A DNA stretch of 64,000 nt, taken from positions 62,001 to 126,000 of the forward strand of contig JAKVBL010000006.1 in the NCBI GenBank assembly GCA_022447365.1, written 5' to 3'. This DNA comes from Oleiphilaceae bacterium (lineage in GTDB: Bacteria > Pseudomonadota > Gammaproteobacteria > Pseudomonadales > Oleiphilaceae). How positions within the stretch are numbered: the first letter of the stretch is position 1; the number at the start of each line of letters is the position of its first letter. A program made the translations under genes and the position numbers. The notes under the pieces were generated by a model. That model worked only from the letters and a program-made list of their open reading frames with translations, did not search any database and was not told the DNA's origin. This document shows, piece by piece, positions 32,136 through 41,947 of the stretch.

Positions 32136-33452
32136 ATGAGCCGTCTTGCACGAGCCTTTTTATATTCTTTGACTGCTCTCGTTGTGGGATGTGGGGAGTT
32201 TATCGTTGATGATCAGGATTTTAGCGATAATCGAAGAACGCTCGACATAACCAATGATAATGCAGAAGCTTACCTGTGGTCTTCTTACCAAAGTATCTTT
32301 TCCCCACTCTATTTTGCGCGTTTAAATGAAATGCTTGATGCTCGTGACTTTAAAGGTGTTCAGGTAGGGGGTTATACATGCCCAGGAGGAGGAAGTGCAG
32401 TTGTTAATTTCCCTAATGCTTCTGGAGTGCGATATGAAGAATCTGATGCTTTCTCGATAAATTATACTGCTTGCTTTAATGACGCTGGAGCACAGTTGAA
32501 TGGTGAGGTTTCGGGAAAGTATAAAGAAACGGAAGGCTATAATAAAACGTTCGCGACCGACCTGACCGTTGCCCAATGCATTACTAACTTAGAGCTCGAT
32601 GAAAAAATCGATGCTGGTCGATACGAGTTAATTGATGATCAAGCATCTAATTTGATTTTTGATAAGCAAGGTGCACGTTTATTTGTGCGTTATATGGAGC
32701 AAGATCCTCAGGACGATCAATTAGCAATAGAGAAGAGAGTTGAAGAGCTCTCACTTGATCAAATTGCAGTAGTGGTTAATCGTTCAACGACAGATTTTGA
32801 TTCTAGTTTTGAAGAAGATGGAGCCCGAATTTTTGTTGTTGAAGATGGTGTTCAAGAGCAAATTGATTGTGCTTATTATGAACGCGAGATTGATCTAGAT
32901 TTGCAGGATTTGATTGTCGATATTGATGACAATACGCACGAGCTATCTGGGAAGTTAGCATTAAAAAACTCAATGGGCAGAGAGGTTGGAGTAAGTTCTC
33001 GGCAAGATAGGGTTTATTCTTTGTCTGGAGATTTTACGAGCGTTTTAAGCAAAGGAAATTTTCGCGAAGATCACTCTATAAAAGACTTTGAGTGGCGAAT
33101 TGAATATGGTCCGACTTCGCAATCAACCTGGGCTCTCTCATTTAGCGCAGAACTGACGAATCAAAACGATGGAGTAATTTTTGAAGCTTTTTCAAGTACA
33201 GGTTCTCCCTTACGCGGTGCTTTTGATTTAAGTGTACCGAATCTTGGAATTTTAAGTGTAAGTGGGAAAGATGACGATGGTGTCGCGATGAATGTTTTGA
33301 ATAGTGCTGGTGTAACATTTGCGATACAGTCAGACGGCGATATTAATGGCGATGGTCGAGTCGATTTGACTGCTCCTAATTTCAACGTTGCATGGAATGA
33401 CTTTTTAGATCGTAACTTCGTGCGTCCTCCTGTGGAAAATATTATTCGTTAG
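32136..33452 (+). CDS. Orphan lipoprotein with one dockerin-like calcium loop
   Basis: A 438-residue predicted lipoprotein that I do not recognise. The signal peptide ends in the lipobox LVVGC with Cys19. The mature protein is acidic and beta-rich in appearance and contains a few cysteines (in GYTCPGG, NYTACFN, VAQCITN, QIDCAYY) that could form disulfides. Near the C-terminus residues 400-411 (DGDINGDGRVDL) fit a single DxNxDGxxD calcium-binding loop of the dockerin/EF-hand type. The start is clear, with AGGAAAG seven bases before ATG. It ends one base before the radA ATG, yet functionally looks unrelated. Lipoprotein sorting to the outer membrane is likely but not shown. Confidence 0.75.
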   Translation: MSRLARAFLYSLTALVVGCGEFIVDDQDFSDNRRTLDITNDNAEAYLWSSYQSIFSPLYFARLNEMLDARDFKGVQVGGYTCPGGGSAVVNFPNASGVRYEESDAFSINYTACFNDAGAQLNGEVSGKYKETEGYNKTFATDLTVAQCITNLELDEKIDAGRYELIDDQASNLIFDKQGARLFVRYMEQDPQDDQLAIEKRVEELSLDQIAVVVNRSTTDFDSSFEEDGARIFVVEDGVQEQIDCAYYEREIDLDLQDLIVDIDDNTHELSGKLALKNSMGREVGVSSRQDRVYSLSGDFTSVLSKGNFREDHSIKDFEWRIEYGPTSQSTWALSFSAELTNQNDGVIFEAFSSTGSPLRGAFDLSVPNLGILSVSGKDDDGVAMNVLNSAGVTFAIQSDGDINGDGRVDLTAPNFNVAWNDFLDRNFVRPPVENIIR

Positions 33453-33453
33453 T

Positions 33454-34821
33454 ATGCCTAAATCTAAAACGGCTTATGTTTGTACTGAGTGTGGTGCAGA
33501 CTTTTCAAAGTGGCAGGGACAATGCCCAGAATGTGGTGAATGGAATACCGTTCAAGAAATTAAGCTCTCATCAGCCAAAACTTCCCGCTCTTCAGCTAAA
33601 AGTGTGGGGTATGCAGGCGCTGCTGCAGAAATTAAATCTCTCAGTGCGATTGATCTGAAAGAGCAGCCTAGATTTAGCTCGGGTATCGGAGAGTTTGATC
33701 GTGTTTTGGGTGGTGGTTTAGTTCCGGGTTCTGCAATTTTAGTTGGTGGTCATCCTGGTGCAGGGAAGAGCACGTTACTTCTGCAGACGATGTGTTATCT
33801 AGCAAATCATTTACCCGCACTATATATCACCGGTGAAGAATCTCTTCAGCAAGTTGCGATGCGTGCTAAGCGCTTGGAGCTGCAGGCAGATGATCTCAAA
33901 ATGTTTTCAGAAACAAGCATTGAGAGTATTGAAGCGACGGTACAAAGCGTTCAGCCTAAGGTCTTAGTGGTTGATAGTATTCAGGTGATGTTTAGTGAAT
34001 CACTGGATTCTGCTCCGGGAAGCGTCTCTCAAGTCCGCGAATGTGCTGCGCGTCTAACACGTTTAGCTAAGCAAACGGGTATGGTGCTTTTTTTAGTTGG
34101 TCACGTCACCAAAGAGGGAGCGATTGCTGGTCCAAAAGTATTGGAGCATATGATCGATTGTTCGATCATGTTGGAAGGCTCGAGTGATACACGCTACAGG
34201 ACTTTGCGCGGAATTAAGAATCGTTTTGGTGCAGTGAATGAATTAGGCGTGTTTGCCATGCAGGAAAAAGGCTTGGCTGAAGTTAAAAATCCAAGTGCCA
34301 TTTTTCTAAATAGGGGTGAAGAAGCGTCCCCTGGTAGTGCTGTTACGGTTCTTTGGGAAGGTACGCGTCCTCTGCTTGTAGAATTGCAGGCCTTGGTTGA
34401 TGAGAGTCAAGGTTCTTACCCGAAACGCGTTGCTCTGGGCTTGGATCAAAATAGGGTCTCCATGTTATTAGCGGTGTTGCATCGCCATGGCGGTCTTCAT
34501 TGTGGTGATCAAGATGTTTTTGTCAGTCTCGTAGGCGGCGTGAAAACATCTGAAACGAGCACTGATTTAGCATCGCTCGCATCTATCGTCTCAAGTTTTC
34601 GTGGTGTGAATTTAGCGCGTGATGTCATCATGTTTGGCGAGGTAGGGCTTTCTGGAGAAGTACGCCCTGTCGCAAGTGGCCAAGAGCGTATCCATGAGGC
34701 GGCGAAACATGGCTTTAAATTAGCTTATGTTCCGTGGGGTAATCGCCCCAGAGAGGATGTGCCTGGAATGAAGGTCGTACCTGTCAAAACGCTTGATGAG
34801 TTTCTTAAAAACGTCTTTTAG
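33454..34821 (+). CDS. radA: DNA repair protein RadA
   Basis: Branch-migration ATPase that acts with RecA in recombinational repair. It has 455 residues. The zinc finger uses C10, C13, C24 and C27. The RecA-like core has Walker A GHPGAGKST at 99-107, the RadA-specific KNRFG motif in LRGIKNRFGAVNELG, and a C-terminal Lon-like domain (SLVGGVKTSETSTDLA, GEVGLSGEVRPV). The ATG follows the upstream lipoprotein stop by one base, so translation may be coupled. It converges on the PilZ gene with eight bases between; this radA-PilZ pairing is conserved in Pseudomonas. Confidence 0.97.
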   Translation: MPKSKTAYVCTECGADFSKWQGQCPECGEWNTVQEIKLSSAKTSRSSAKSVGYAGAAAEIKSLSAIDLKEQPRFSSGIGEFDRVLGGGLVPGSAILVGGHPGAGKSTLLLQTMCYLANHLPALYITGEESLQQVAMRAKRLELQADDLKMFSETSIESIEATVQSVQPKVLVVDSIQVMFSESLDSAPGSVSQVRECAARLTRLAKQTGMVLFLVGHVTKEGAIAGPKVLEHMIDCSIMLEGSSDTRYRTLRGIKNRFGAVNELGVFAMQEKGLAEVKNPSAIFLNRGEEASPGSAVTVLWEGTRPLLVELQALVDESQGSYPKRVALGLDQNRVSMLLAVLHRHGGLHCGDQDVFVSLVGGVKTSETSTDLASLASIVSSFRGVNLARDVIMFGEVGLSGEVRPVASGQERIHEAAKHGFKLAYVPWGNRPREDVPGMKVVPVKTLDEFLKNVF

Positions 34822-34829
34822 TTTGCTCG

Positions 34830-35210
34830 TTAGTGCGTTTCGCTTAACGCGCTCAGTTCGCGGTGCAGAAGATCTTCGTCTGCTAAGTTGAGCTCTACGA
34901 GTCTTTTTAAATGCGTCATGCTGTCGATATCGATATGGTCGCAGGCAAAACCTAAGGCGTTGTCGTGCTCATTTGAAAACGAAAGTATCATGTTAATGCA
35001 CTGCTCGTTTCCAGCGAGTTTGATGCTAGCTTCAAAGGTATTGTCTTTGTTCATCGAAAAACCCTCTGGCTTTCGAATCAATACGCCCTTCAGTGAAATG
35101 TCTTGCACACCGCTCGTCCATTCCAAACCTTCTTGACTCAAGGTGCATTCGGCATTGAATAAAATTCGGCTGAATTGACGACGTTCTTGCTGTTCTTGTA
35201 ATTGTGACAT
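34830..35210 (-). CDS. PilZ-domain c-di-GMP-binding protein
   Basis: A 126-residue single-domain PilZ protein. Both c-di-GMP-binding motifs are intact: R11-x-x-x-R15 in RRQFSR and D37-x-S39-x-x-G42 in DISLKG. A C-terminal helical tail (MTHLKRLVELNLADEDLLHREL) is typical of the group that includes P. aeruginosa PA4608, whose gene also sits beside radA. It probably works as a c-di-GMP adaptor, but its partner is unknown. A structured 45-base inverted repeat lies between it and ettA upstream. Confidence 0.92.
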   Translation of the reverse strand: MSQLQEQQERRQFSRILFNAECTLSQEGLEWTSGVQDISLKGVLIRKPEGFSMNKDNTFEASIKLAGNEQCINMILSFSNEHDNALGFACDHIDIDSMTHLKRLVELNLADEDLLHRELSALSETH

Positions 35211-35240
35211 GCCTTTTCCTAGGATGAGTGCGAGGACTAA

Positions 35241-35285
35241 TGCGCACTTACTTTAGATTTAAGTTTAAATCCTAGCAAGTGCGCA
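35241..35285. repeat. Nested imperfect palindrome between ettA and the PilZ gene
   Basis: The outer arms TGCGCACTT (35241-35249) and AAGTGCGCA (35277-35285) are perfect inverted repeats. Inside them TAGATTTAA pairs with TTAAATCCTA with one bulged base around a GT centre. The whole could fold into one long hairpin in RNA or a cruciform in DNA. No T run follows on either strand, so it is not a standard intrinsic terminator. Confidence 0.8.
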
Positions 35286-35292
35286 GCACTTA

Positions 35293-36954
35293 TTATGCGA
35301 GTTTCTTATAGTTGAGGCGTGTCGGCGTTTTCGCAAGCTCACCTTTTCTATCTTTGAAGTCTGCTTCGTATTCTGTGTAATTGCCTTCAAACCAGACAAC
35401 CTCACTATCACCTTCATATGCAAGAATGTGTGTTGCAATACGATCTAGGAACCAGCGATCGTGCGATATGACAATCGCACAACCTGGGAAGGCCAGCACA
35501 GCTTCCTCTAGTGCGCGCAAGGTCTCAACATCTAAGTCGTTGGTAGGTTCGTCAAGCAAAAGAACATTCGCGCCTTGCTTTAAGGTGTTTGCCAAGTGTA
35601 GTCGATTGCGTTCACCGCCAGATAATTCACTCACGCGTTTTTGCTGGTCATTGCCGCGGAAATTAAAACGGCTGATGTAGGCGCGTGATGGCGTTTGGTA
35701 GTTGCCGATCGTGATCATATCGTTGCCGTCGCTTACTTCTTCCCAAACAGTTTTGTTATTGTTTAGGTCGCGAGTCTGCTCGACATATCCGAGTTCAACT
35801 GTTTCACCAAGACGAATCGATCCTTCATCTGGCTCTTCAATGCCGGAAAGTAGTTTGAATAGTGAAGACTTACCCGCGCCGTTGCCGCCAACGACACCTA
35901 CGATACTGCCGGGAGGAACTGAGAAGCTTAGATCTTTAAATAATAGTTTGTCGCGATATTGCTTGCAGACACCATCAAGTTCGATAACAACGTCGCCCAA
36001 GCGTGGCCCAGGTGGAATATATATTTCCATGGTCTCGTTGCGTTTTTGTGAGTCTTGCGAATTAAGCTCTTCAAAGCGCTGAAGACGAGCTTTGCTTTTT
36101 GCATGGCGGCCTTTTGCGTTGCTTCTAACCCATTCGAGTTCAGACTTAATGCTGCGTTGGCGAGCGTCTTCTTGTTTCTGCTCAATTTCGAGACGTTTCT
36201 CTTTTGCTTCAAGCCATTGTGAATAGTTGCCTTCAAATGGAATGCCGTGGCCGCGGTCTAATTCAAGAATCCAGCCTGCGACGTTATCAAGGAAGTAACG
36301 GTCGTGAGTGATGGCGACGACGGTGCCAGGGTAATCGTGTAAGAATCGTTCAAGCCAAGCCACACTTTCGGCATCAAGGTGGTTAGTTGGTTCATCAAGC
36401 AGCAGCATGTCTGGTTTCGAGAGAAGAAGGCGGCAAAGCGCTACACGACGTTTTTCACCCCCAGAAAGCGTTGCAACATCCGCATCCCATGGCGGTAAAC
36501 GCAAAGCATCCGCAGCAACTTCTAAGGTGCGTTCGAGATTATGGCCATCTCCTGTTTCGATAATAGCTTCAAGCTTGGCCTGCTCCGCTGCCAGTGCGTC
36601 GAAATCAGCATCTGGTTCGGCATACTCGGCATAGACTTGGTCGAGACGCTCTAGAGCATCTTTTATTTCACGTAAACCGTCTTCTACATTTCCGCGTACA
36701 TCTTTTGATTCGTCAAGTTGCGGTTCCTGCGGTAGATAGCCAACGTTGATGCCAGGTTGAGGACGAGCTTCCCCCGTGTAGTCTTGATCGACACCTGCCA
36801 TGATTTTAAGGAGCGTTGATTTACCTGCGCCATTCAGGCCAAGAACACCGATTTTTGCGCCGGGAAAGAATGAAAGAGAAATGTCTTTTAGGATCTCTCG
36901 TTTAGGAGGGACAACTTTCCCTACTCGGTTCATGGTAAACACATATTGTGCCAT
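35293..36954 (-). CDS. ettA: Energy-dependent translational throttle protein EttA
   Basis: ABC-F ATPase that binds the ribosomal E site and gates entry into elongation according to ATP/ADP ratio. It has 553 residues and no membrane segments. Two ABC domains occur: Walker A GLNGAGKS in the first and GGNGAGKSS in the second, each with an LSGGE signature, joined by a charged linker (about 245-305) matching the P-site tRNA interaction motif. The length, the start MAQYVFTMNRVGKVVPPKR and the end LNYKKLA are diagnostic for EttA rather than Uup or YheS. It is divergent from glyA. Confidence 0.96.
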   Translation of the reverse strand: MAQYVFTMNRVGKVVPPKREILKDISLSFFPGAKIGVLGLNGAGKSTLLKIMAGVDQDYTGEARPQPGINVGYLPQEPQLDESKDVRGNVEDGLREIKDALERLDQVYAEYAEPDADFDALAAEQAKLEAIIETGDGHNLERTLEVAADALRLPPWDADVATLSGGEKRRVALCRLLLSKPDMLLLDEPTNHLDAESVAWLERFLHDYPGTVVAITHDRYFLDNVAGWILELDRGHGIPFEGNYSQWLEAKEKRLEIEQKQEDARQRSIKSELEWVRSNAKGRHAKSKARLQRFEELNSQDSQKRNETMEIYIPPGPRLGDVVIELDGVCKQYRDKLLFKDLSFSVPPGSIVGVVGGNGAGKSSLFKLLSGIEEPDEGSIRLGETVELGYVEQTRDLNNNKTVWEEVSDGNDMITIGNYQTPSRAYISRFNFRGNDQQKRVSELSGGERNRLHLANTLKQGANVLLLDEPTNDLDVETLRALEEAVLAFPGCAIVISHDRWFLDRIATHILAYEGDSEVVWFEGNYTEYEADFKDRKGELAKTPTRLNYKKLA

Positions 36955-37058
36955 GCAATTGCTCCTAGATTTTGTTCAGTATCGTGGGCTGGGCTGCCTC
37001 GAAGAATATGACGCGCACACTAGCGAAAAACCTGAAATAACGCAACGAAAGTGCATTT

Positions 37059-37089
37059 TTGACATCGAGATACGACCGCGGCCTACTTT
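37059..37089 (+). promoter_or_regulatory. Possible glyA promoter
   Basis: A perfect TTGACA at 37059-37064 is followed after 19 bases by TACTTT at 37084-37089. The spacer is long and the -10 is poor, so this may be an activator-dependent promoter or coincidence. It lies in the 266-base divergent gap between ettA and glyA, where I saw no riboswitch-like structure. Confidence 0.3.
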
Positions 37090-37220
37090 AGACGCTTTCA
37101 AGCGATTAGGTCTCATAAATATCGTGATGTTGCAGGGAAAATCATTTAAACTGCGCGCTTTTTAAACTAACCCGAATTTGTTCAGGGTTTGCCGTAGTTA
37201 AGAAGACCAAGAGGCATAGT

Positions 37221-38486
37221 ATGTTCAAGCAAGAAATGACCATCGCTGGATTTGATGATGAACTGTTGTCGGCAATGGATGCAGAAGCAAAAAGACAGGA
37301 AGATCATATTGAATTGATTGCTTCAGAAAATTACACCAGCCCTCGTGTAATGGAAGCGCAAGGATCTTACCTTACTAATAAATACGCCGAAGGCTACCCA
37401 AGTAAACGTTACTACGGTGGTTGTGAGCATGTTGACGTAGTCGAGCAGCTAGCAATCGATCGTGCAAAGGCATTGTTTGGTGCGAAGTACGCGAACGTTC
37501 AGCCTCATTCAGGTTCACAAGCAAACGCAGCGGTATTTATGGCTCTTTGTCAGCCAGGTGACACAATCCTTGGTATGAGCTTGGCGCATGGTGGTCACTT
37601 AACGCATGGCGCGGCGGTTAGTTTTTCAGGCCGAATCTACAATGCAGTTCAATATGGCTTAAACGAAGCAACTGGTGAGATTGATTACGATCAAGTTGAG
37701 GCTCTTGCGCGTGAGCACAAGCCTAAAATGATTATCGCTGGTTTTTCAGCCTATTCTCTTGTTGTTGACTGGAAGCGTTTCAGAGCAATTGCAGACGAAG
37801 TGGGTGCGTACTTGTTTGTTGATATGGCGCATATAGCGGGTCTTGTTGCTGGCGGTGTTTACCCAAGTCCTGTTGGTATTGCAGATGTCGTGACTACAAC
37901 GACGCATAAAACGCTACGAGGCCCTCGTGGTGGTTTGATTTTGGCAAATGATGACGAAGAGCTGAACAAAAAGCTGAACTTTGCCGTCTTCCCTGAAAGT
38001 CAGGGTGGACCATTGATGCACGTGATTGCTGCGAAAGCAGTGTGCTTCAAAGAAGCGATGTCAGAAGAGTTTAAAACATATCAGCAGCAAGTCGTTAAAA
38101 ATGCACAAGCGATGGTTTCTGTATTTTTAGAGCGTGGCTACAAAATTGTGTCTGGCGGTACTGATGACCACCTCTTCTTGCTTGATTTGATTGATAAAGA
38201 TGTAACGGGCAAAGACGCTGACGCAGCATTAGGTCGTGCTCACATTACAGTAAACAAGAACTCGGTTCCAAACGATCCTCGTTCTCCATTTGTAACGAGT
38301 GGATTGCGTATTGGTACGCCAGCTATTACAAGTCGAGGTTTTCAGTCGAAAGATTGTTCTGAATTAGCTTCATGGATTTGTGATGTGATTGACGCGTTAG
38401 TTGCCAATCCAGAGGACGACTCTGTCATCAACGCAACACGCGAAAAAGTGCAAGCAATTTGCTCGCGTTTGCCAGTTTACGCATAA
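37221..38486 (+). CDS. glyA: Serine hydroxymethyltransferase
   Basis: PLP enzyme interconverting serine and glycine and supplying one-carbon units to tetrahydrofolate. It has 421 residues. The substrate-binding [11 protein letters not shown] segment, SQANAAV, and the PLP lysine in [14 protein letters not shown] are all present. Ribosome-binding site AGAGG precedes the ATG. It is followed after 19 bases by nrdR and the riboflavin cluster, so it may be the first gene of a long transcript. Confidence 0.97.
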   Translation: MFKQEMTIAGFDDELLSAMDAEAKRQEDHIELIASENYTSPRVMEAQGSYLTNKYAEGYPSKRYYGGCEHVDVVEQLAIDRAKALFGAKYANVQPHSGSQANAAVFMALCQPGDTILGMSLAHGGHLTHGAAVSFSGRIYNAVQYGLNEATGEIDYDQVEALAREHKPKMIIAGFSAYSLVVDWKRFRAIADEVGAYLFVDMAHIAGLVAGGVYPSPVGIADVVTTTTHKTLRGPRGGLILANDDEELNKKLNFAVFPESQGGPLMHVIAAKAVCFKEAMSEEFKTYQQQVVKNAQAMVSVFLERGYKIVSGGTDDHLFLLDLIDKDVTGKDADAALGRAHITVNKNSVPNDPRSPFVTSGLRIGTPAITSRGFQSKDCSELASWICDVIDALVANPEDDSVINATREKVQAICSRLPVYA

Positions 38487-38505
38487 CTGTCAGGGTTGAT
38501 TCCTC

Positions 38506-38979
38506 ATGCATTGTCCGTTTTGTAAGGCGACTGACACGAAGGTTTACGACTCTCGTTTGGTTTCTGACGGCAATCAAGTACGTCGTCGACGCGAGTGCTT
38601 GACCTGCCAAGAACGCTTTACCACATTTGAAACGGCTGAGCTTGTGATGCCGCGGGTTGTTAAACAAGACGGCTCGCGCCAACCCTTCGATGAAGAAAAG
38701 CTGAATCGTGGTGTTCAGCGAGCTTTAGAAAAGCGTCCTGTGAGTATTGAGTCTATTGAACAAGCGATAGACAACATCAAGTATCGTCTGCGAGCGACTG
38801 GTGAGCGAGAACTATCTTCATTGCAAGTGGGTGAAGAAGTGATGCGAGAACTTCGAAGTTTAGATGAAGTTGCATATGTTCGATTTGCCTCGGTATATCG
38901 CAGTTTCCAAGACATCAATGAGTTTAAAGAAGAGATTGATCGCTTAGCCAAGCGTGATCGCTCTTCTGATAACGCATAA
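38506..38979 (+). CDS. nrdR: Transcriptional repressor NrdR
   Basis: ATP/dATP-sensing repressor of ribonucleotide reductase operons. It has 157 residues. The N-terminal zinc ribbon has CPFC and CLTC pairs with the basic RRRREC segment. An ATP-cone domain (about 49-139; [16 protein letters not shown]) follows. It binds paired NrdR boxes upstream of nrd genes. No nrd gene or clear NrdR box lies in this window. ribD follows after 21 bases, a common gammaproteobacterial arrangement. Confidence 0.97.
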   Translation: MHCPFCKATDTKVYDSRLVSDGNQVRRRRECLTCQERFTTFETAELVMPRVVKQDGSRQPFDEEKLNRGVQRALEKRPVSIESIEQAIDNIKYRLRATGERELSSLQVGEEVMRELRSLDEVAYVRFASVYRSFQDINEFKEEIDRLAKRDRSSDNA

Positions 38980-39000
38980 GCACTAAGAGTTTTGCTCCAT

Positions 39001-40116
39001 ATGCATGACTGGTCGGCTGATGATCATCGTTATATGGCTCGTGCTATCGAGTTAGCCTGGCTTGGTGAATTAAGTTGCCAGCCTAATCCACGTGTTGGTT
39101 GTGTCATAGTGCGCGATGGTCAGATTGTTGGAGAGGGCTTTCATGAACGAGCAGGTGAAGGCCATGCTGAGGTTAACGCATTAGCTCAAGCCGGAGAGTT
39201 GGCCAAAGGTGCTACGGCATATGTAACCCTAGAGCCTTGCAGTCATTACGGTAGAACTCCACCTTGTGCAAGAGCCTTAGTCGATGCGGGATTGGCACGC
39301 GTTATTAGTGCGATGCAAGATCCGAATCCCTTGGTTGCAGGTAAGGGCGTAAGCATATTGAGTGATGCTGGTATTCAGGTTGAACTAGGATTGCTCGAAG
39401 AGCAATCGAAGCAGCTAAATATTGGTTTTATTTCAAGAATGACGCGTAAGCGACCCTTTGTACGTCTAAAGATGGCAGCGAGTGTTGATGGGCGAACAGC
39501 AATGGCTTCTGGCGAAAGTCAGTGGATTACCGGTGCTGCTGCGAGAGAAGATGTACAAGCGTGGCGCGCAAAGTCTTCTGCTATTTTAACTGGCGTAGGA
39601 ACCGTTCTATACGACAATGCCAAGTTAACGGTGCGAACCGATCATCTACTCGATAAACGAGGGTTTCAGCCGATGCGCGTGGTTCTTGATGCGCACGCAC
39701 GTTTAACCGGGCAAGAAGCGGTTTTTGAGAACAATGCTGCGGTGCAGTATGTCGTATCGGAAGAGGCTAAGGTTTCTCCCGAAATTGTGGGTTCGCAACA
39801 TGTCAATGTCGTACGTTTAGCATTGGACGCGAAAGGATATTTTGATTTATCTGCGCTTCTCCATGCTCTGGCCGAACAAGAAGTCAATGATCTTTTTGTG
39901 GAGGCTGGAGAGAGTCTTTCTGGCAGTTTTATAGATCAAAATTGCGTAGATGAATTACTGCTGTATGTTGCGCCTAAGTTGATGGGGCATCAGGCAAAAG
40001 CTCTGGCGAATCTGCCATTTGATCGTATGGGGCAGGCCATAGATTTAGATCTTAAGGATGTTCGACAAGTAGGGGCCGATCTACGATTTCAGTATCAATT
40101 TAAGGGCGCTCTTTAG
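39001..40116 (+). CDS. ribD: Bifunctional riboflavin deaminase/reductase RibD
   Basis: Deaminates and then reduces the pyrimidine intermediate in riboflavin synthesis. The ATG at 39001 gives 371 residues; a TTG at 38992 is too close to the AAGAG ribosome-binding site. The N-terminal deaminase has zinc ligands in GHAEVNAL and PCSHYGRTPPC. The C-terminal reductase (about 148-370) has RPFVRLKMAASVDGRTA and FVEAGESLSGSF. ribE follows after two bases. Confidence 0.96.
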   Translation: MHDWSADDHRYMARAIELAWLGELSCQPNPRVGCVIVRDGQIVGEGFHERAGEGHAEVNALAQAGELAKGATAYVTLEPCSHYGRTPPCARALVDAGLARVISAMQDPNPLVAGKGVSILSDAGIQVELGLLEEQSKQLNIGFISRMTRKRPFVRLKMAASVDGRTAMASGESQWITGAAAREDVQAWRAKSSAILTGVGTVLYDNAKLTVRTDHLLDKRGFQPMRVVLDAHARLTGQEAVFENNAAVQYVVSEEAKVSPEIVGSQHVNVVRLALDAKGYFDLSALLHALAEQEVNDLFVEAGESLSGSFIDQNCVDELLLYVAPKLMGHQAKALANLPFDRMGQAIDLDLKDVRQVGADLRFQYQFKGAL

Positions 40117-40118
40117 AA

Positions 40119-40778
40119 ATGTTTACAGGTATTATTGAGGCGGTTGGCACCATAGCTGCCATTGAAAGTGCTCGTTCAGGCGCTCAACTTCGTATCAATG
40201 TCCAAGCCCTTGATATGAGTGATGTTCAATTGGGAGACAGCATTGCTGTAAACGGAGTTTGTCTGACTGTCACCGCTTTCTCTCCTAATGATTTTTGTGC
40301 GGATATCTCCGCAGAGTCATTGCGTTACACACGATTCGCAACGATGCGAGTCGGTGATCGAGTTAATCTTGAAAAAGCGCTTACGCTTTCGCGCCGTTTA
40401 GGTGGCCACTTAGTCAGTGGGCATGTTGATGGAATAGGGTCTATAGTTGCTGTCAGCTCAGAAGGTGACTCATTACGTTATACCATTCACTGTTCATCGG
40501 AACTTTCGCGCTATATCGCGAATAAAGGCTCAATTACCGTGGATGGGGTTAGTCTTACAGTGACTGGTTTGGTGGATGAAGGATTTACTCTCAATATTGT
40601 TCCTCATACCGCTCAGAATACGATTATCCCTGAGTACTCAACTGGCCGAGATGTGCACTTAGAGGTAGATCTTATGGCTCGCTATGCAGAGCGGTTATTG
40701 AGTTTTTCAGATGAAAAGCAATCGCCGAAGTCGGTGATTGATGAAGCGTTTTTAGCAAAGAACGGTTACAAGATATAG
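40119..40778 (+). CDS. ribE: Riboflavin synthase alpha subunit
   Basis: Dismutates two 6,7-dimethyl-8-ribityllumazines to riboflavin. It has 219 residues with two similar lumazine-binding barrels, each beginning like MFTGIIEAVG and GGHLVSGHVDGIG. The NGVCLTV and DGVSLTV repeats are the paired binding sites. The gene (called ribC in some nomenclatures) is two bases after ribD and 40 bases before ribB. Confidence 0.96.
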   Translation: MFTGIIEAVGTIAAIESARSGAQLRINVQALDMSDVQLGDSIAVNGVCLTVTAFSPNDFCADISAESLRYTRFATMRVGDRVNLEKALTLSRRLGGHLVSGHVDGIGSIVAVSSEGDSLRYTIHCSSELSRYIANKGSITVDGVSLTVTGLVDEGFTLNIVPHTAQNTIIPEYSTGRDVHLEVDLMARYAERLLSFSDEKQSPKSVIDEAFLAKNGYKI

Positions 40779-40818
40779 AAACATACCTAGCTTAATTTGC
40801 TGGGTCTTTGGAGGTTGA

Positions 40819-41922
40819 ATGAAGCTCAACACTGTTGAAGAGCTAGTTGAAGATATCCGTCAAGGTAAAATGGTTATTCTGATGGATGACGAGGACCGAG
40901 AGAACGAAGGTGATCTCGTTATTGCGGCAGAGCAAGTGCGTCCTGAAGATATTAATTTCATGGCGACACATGCGCGTGGTCTCATTTGTATGACGATGAC
41001 GAGAGATCGTGCGGATTATTTTGGCTTGCCTCCGATGGCGCATGCAAATAACGCACAATTTTCTACTAATTTTACTGTTTCGATTGAAGCGGCAGAAGGT
41101 GTAACGACGGGCATCTCTGCTGCGGATCGTGCTCATACTATTCGGACTGCTGTGGGTCGAAATAGCAAACCCCAAGATATCGTCCAGCCGGGTCATGTTT
41201 TCCCAATTGTTGCTCAGCCTGGTGGCGTATTAACGCGTGCGGGTCATACAGAAGCTGGTTGCGATTTGGCGAGAATGGCTGGCTTTGAAGCGGCTTCGGT
41301 CATTGTTGAAATTATGAATGATGATGGCACGATGGCACGTCGCCCTGATCTTGAAGAATTTGCGAAAAAACACGATCTAAAAATTGGCACAATCGCCGAT
41401 ATGATTCATTATCGTGCTCTGAATGAGCAGACGGTTACTCGTCAGGAAGAGCACGGCGTTCAAACTGAGCATGGTGATTTTCAGCTGATTACCTACAAAG
41501 ATACTTTGCAAGGCGATGTGCATATGGCTTTCGTGTTGGGTGATGTAGATCAGGTTGATGCGCCAATAGTACGTGTTCAATACCCTGACATACTGCGTGA
41601 CACAATTGGTGTACGAAAAGAAGGTTCTCAATCTTGGTCGGTGCAAAACTCGCTAGCAAAAATTGCTGAAGCAGGCGCTGGTGTATTGGTGCTGTTAGGT
41701 GATTCATACGAAGCCTCAATGGAAGACCGCTTGGTTGAGTTTTTTAACTCATCTTCTCCCCAATCAGGTGGGCAAGGTGCGTATTTGACGGTTGGCACAG
41801 GGTCGCAAATATTGCGTGATTTGGGCGTTCATAAAATGCGCTTGCTCGCGCCAGAGATGAAGTTTTCGGCGCTGTCGGGCTTTGATCTTGAAGTAACAGA
41901 ATTCATTCCGTACAACGGATAA
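40819..41922 (+). CDS. ribB: RibBX: DHBP synthase fused to an inactive GTP cyclohydrolase II-like domain
   Basis: The N-terminal 200 residues are 3,4-dihydroxy-2-butanone 4-phosphate synthase, with [24 protein letters not shown] and [14 protein letters not shown]. The C-terminal part (about 205-367) aligns with GTP cyclohydrolase II, but the zinc-binding cysteines and GTP-binding residues of the ECLTGD..SLRCDCG motif are absent; the matching stretch is [13 protein letters not shown]. Thus only the RibB reaction is expected, and a separate RibA must lie elsewhere. This RibBX form is known in Shewanella and pseudomonads. Automatic annotation as bifunctional RibBA would be misleading. Confidence 0.92.
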   Translation: MKLNTVEELVEDIRQGKMVILMDDEDRENEGDLVIAAEQVRPEDINFMATHARGLICMTMTRDRADYFGLPPMAHANNAQFSTNFTVSIEAAEGVTTGISAADRAHTIRTAVGRNSKPQDIVQPGHVFPIVAQPGGVLTRAGHTEAGCDLARMAGFEAASVIVEIMNDDGTMARRPDLEEFAKKHDLKIGTIADMIHYRALNEQTVTRQEEHGVQTEHGDFQLITYKDTLQGDVHMAFVLGDVDQVDAPIVRVQYPDILRDTIGVRKEGSQSWSVQNSLAKIAEAGAGVLVLLGDSYEASMEDRLVEFFNSSSPQSGGQGAYLTVGTGSQILRDLGVHKMRLLAPEMKFSALSGFDLEVTEFIPYNG

Positions 41923-41947
41923 AACAGCTAATTAAAGAGTAAAAAAG

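Noticed and set aside
36800..37165. 121-codon plus-strand open frame at the ettA 5' end
   Set aside because: Most of it is antisense to the EttA Walker A region, and the remainder is the divergent ettA/glyA gap; no family resemblance.
40819..41922. Bifunctional RibBA with GTP cyclohydrolase II activity
   Set aside because: The zinc cysteines and GTP-binding residues are absent from the C-terminal domain.
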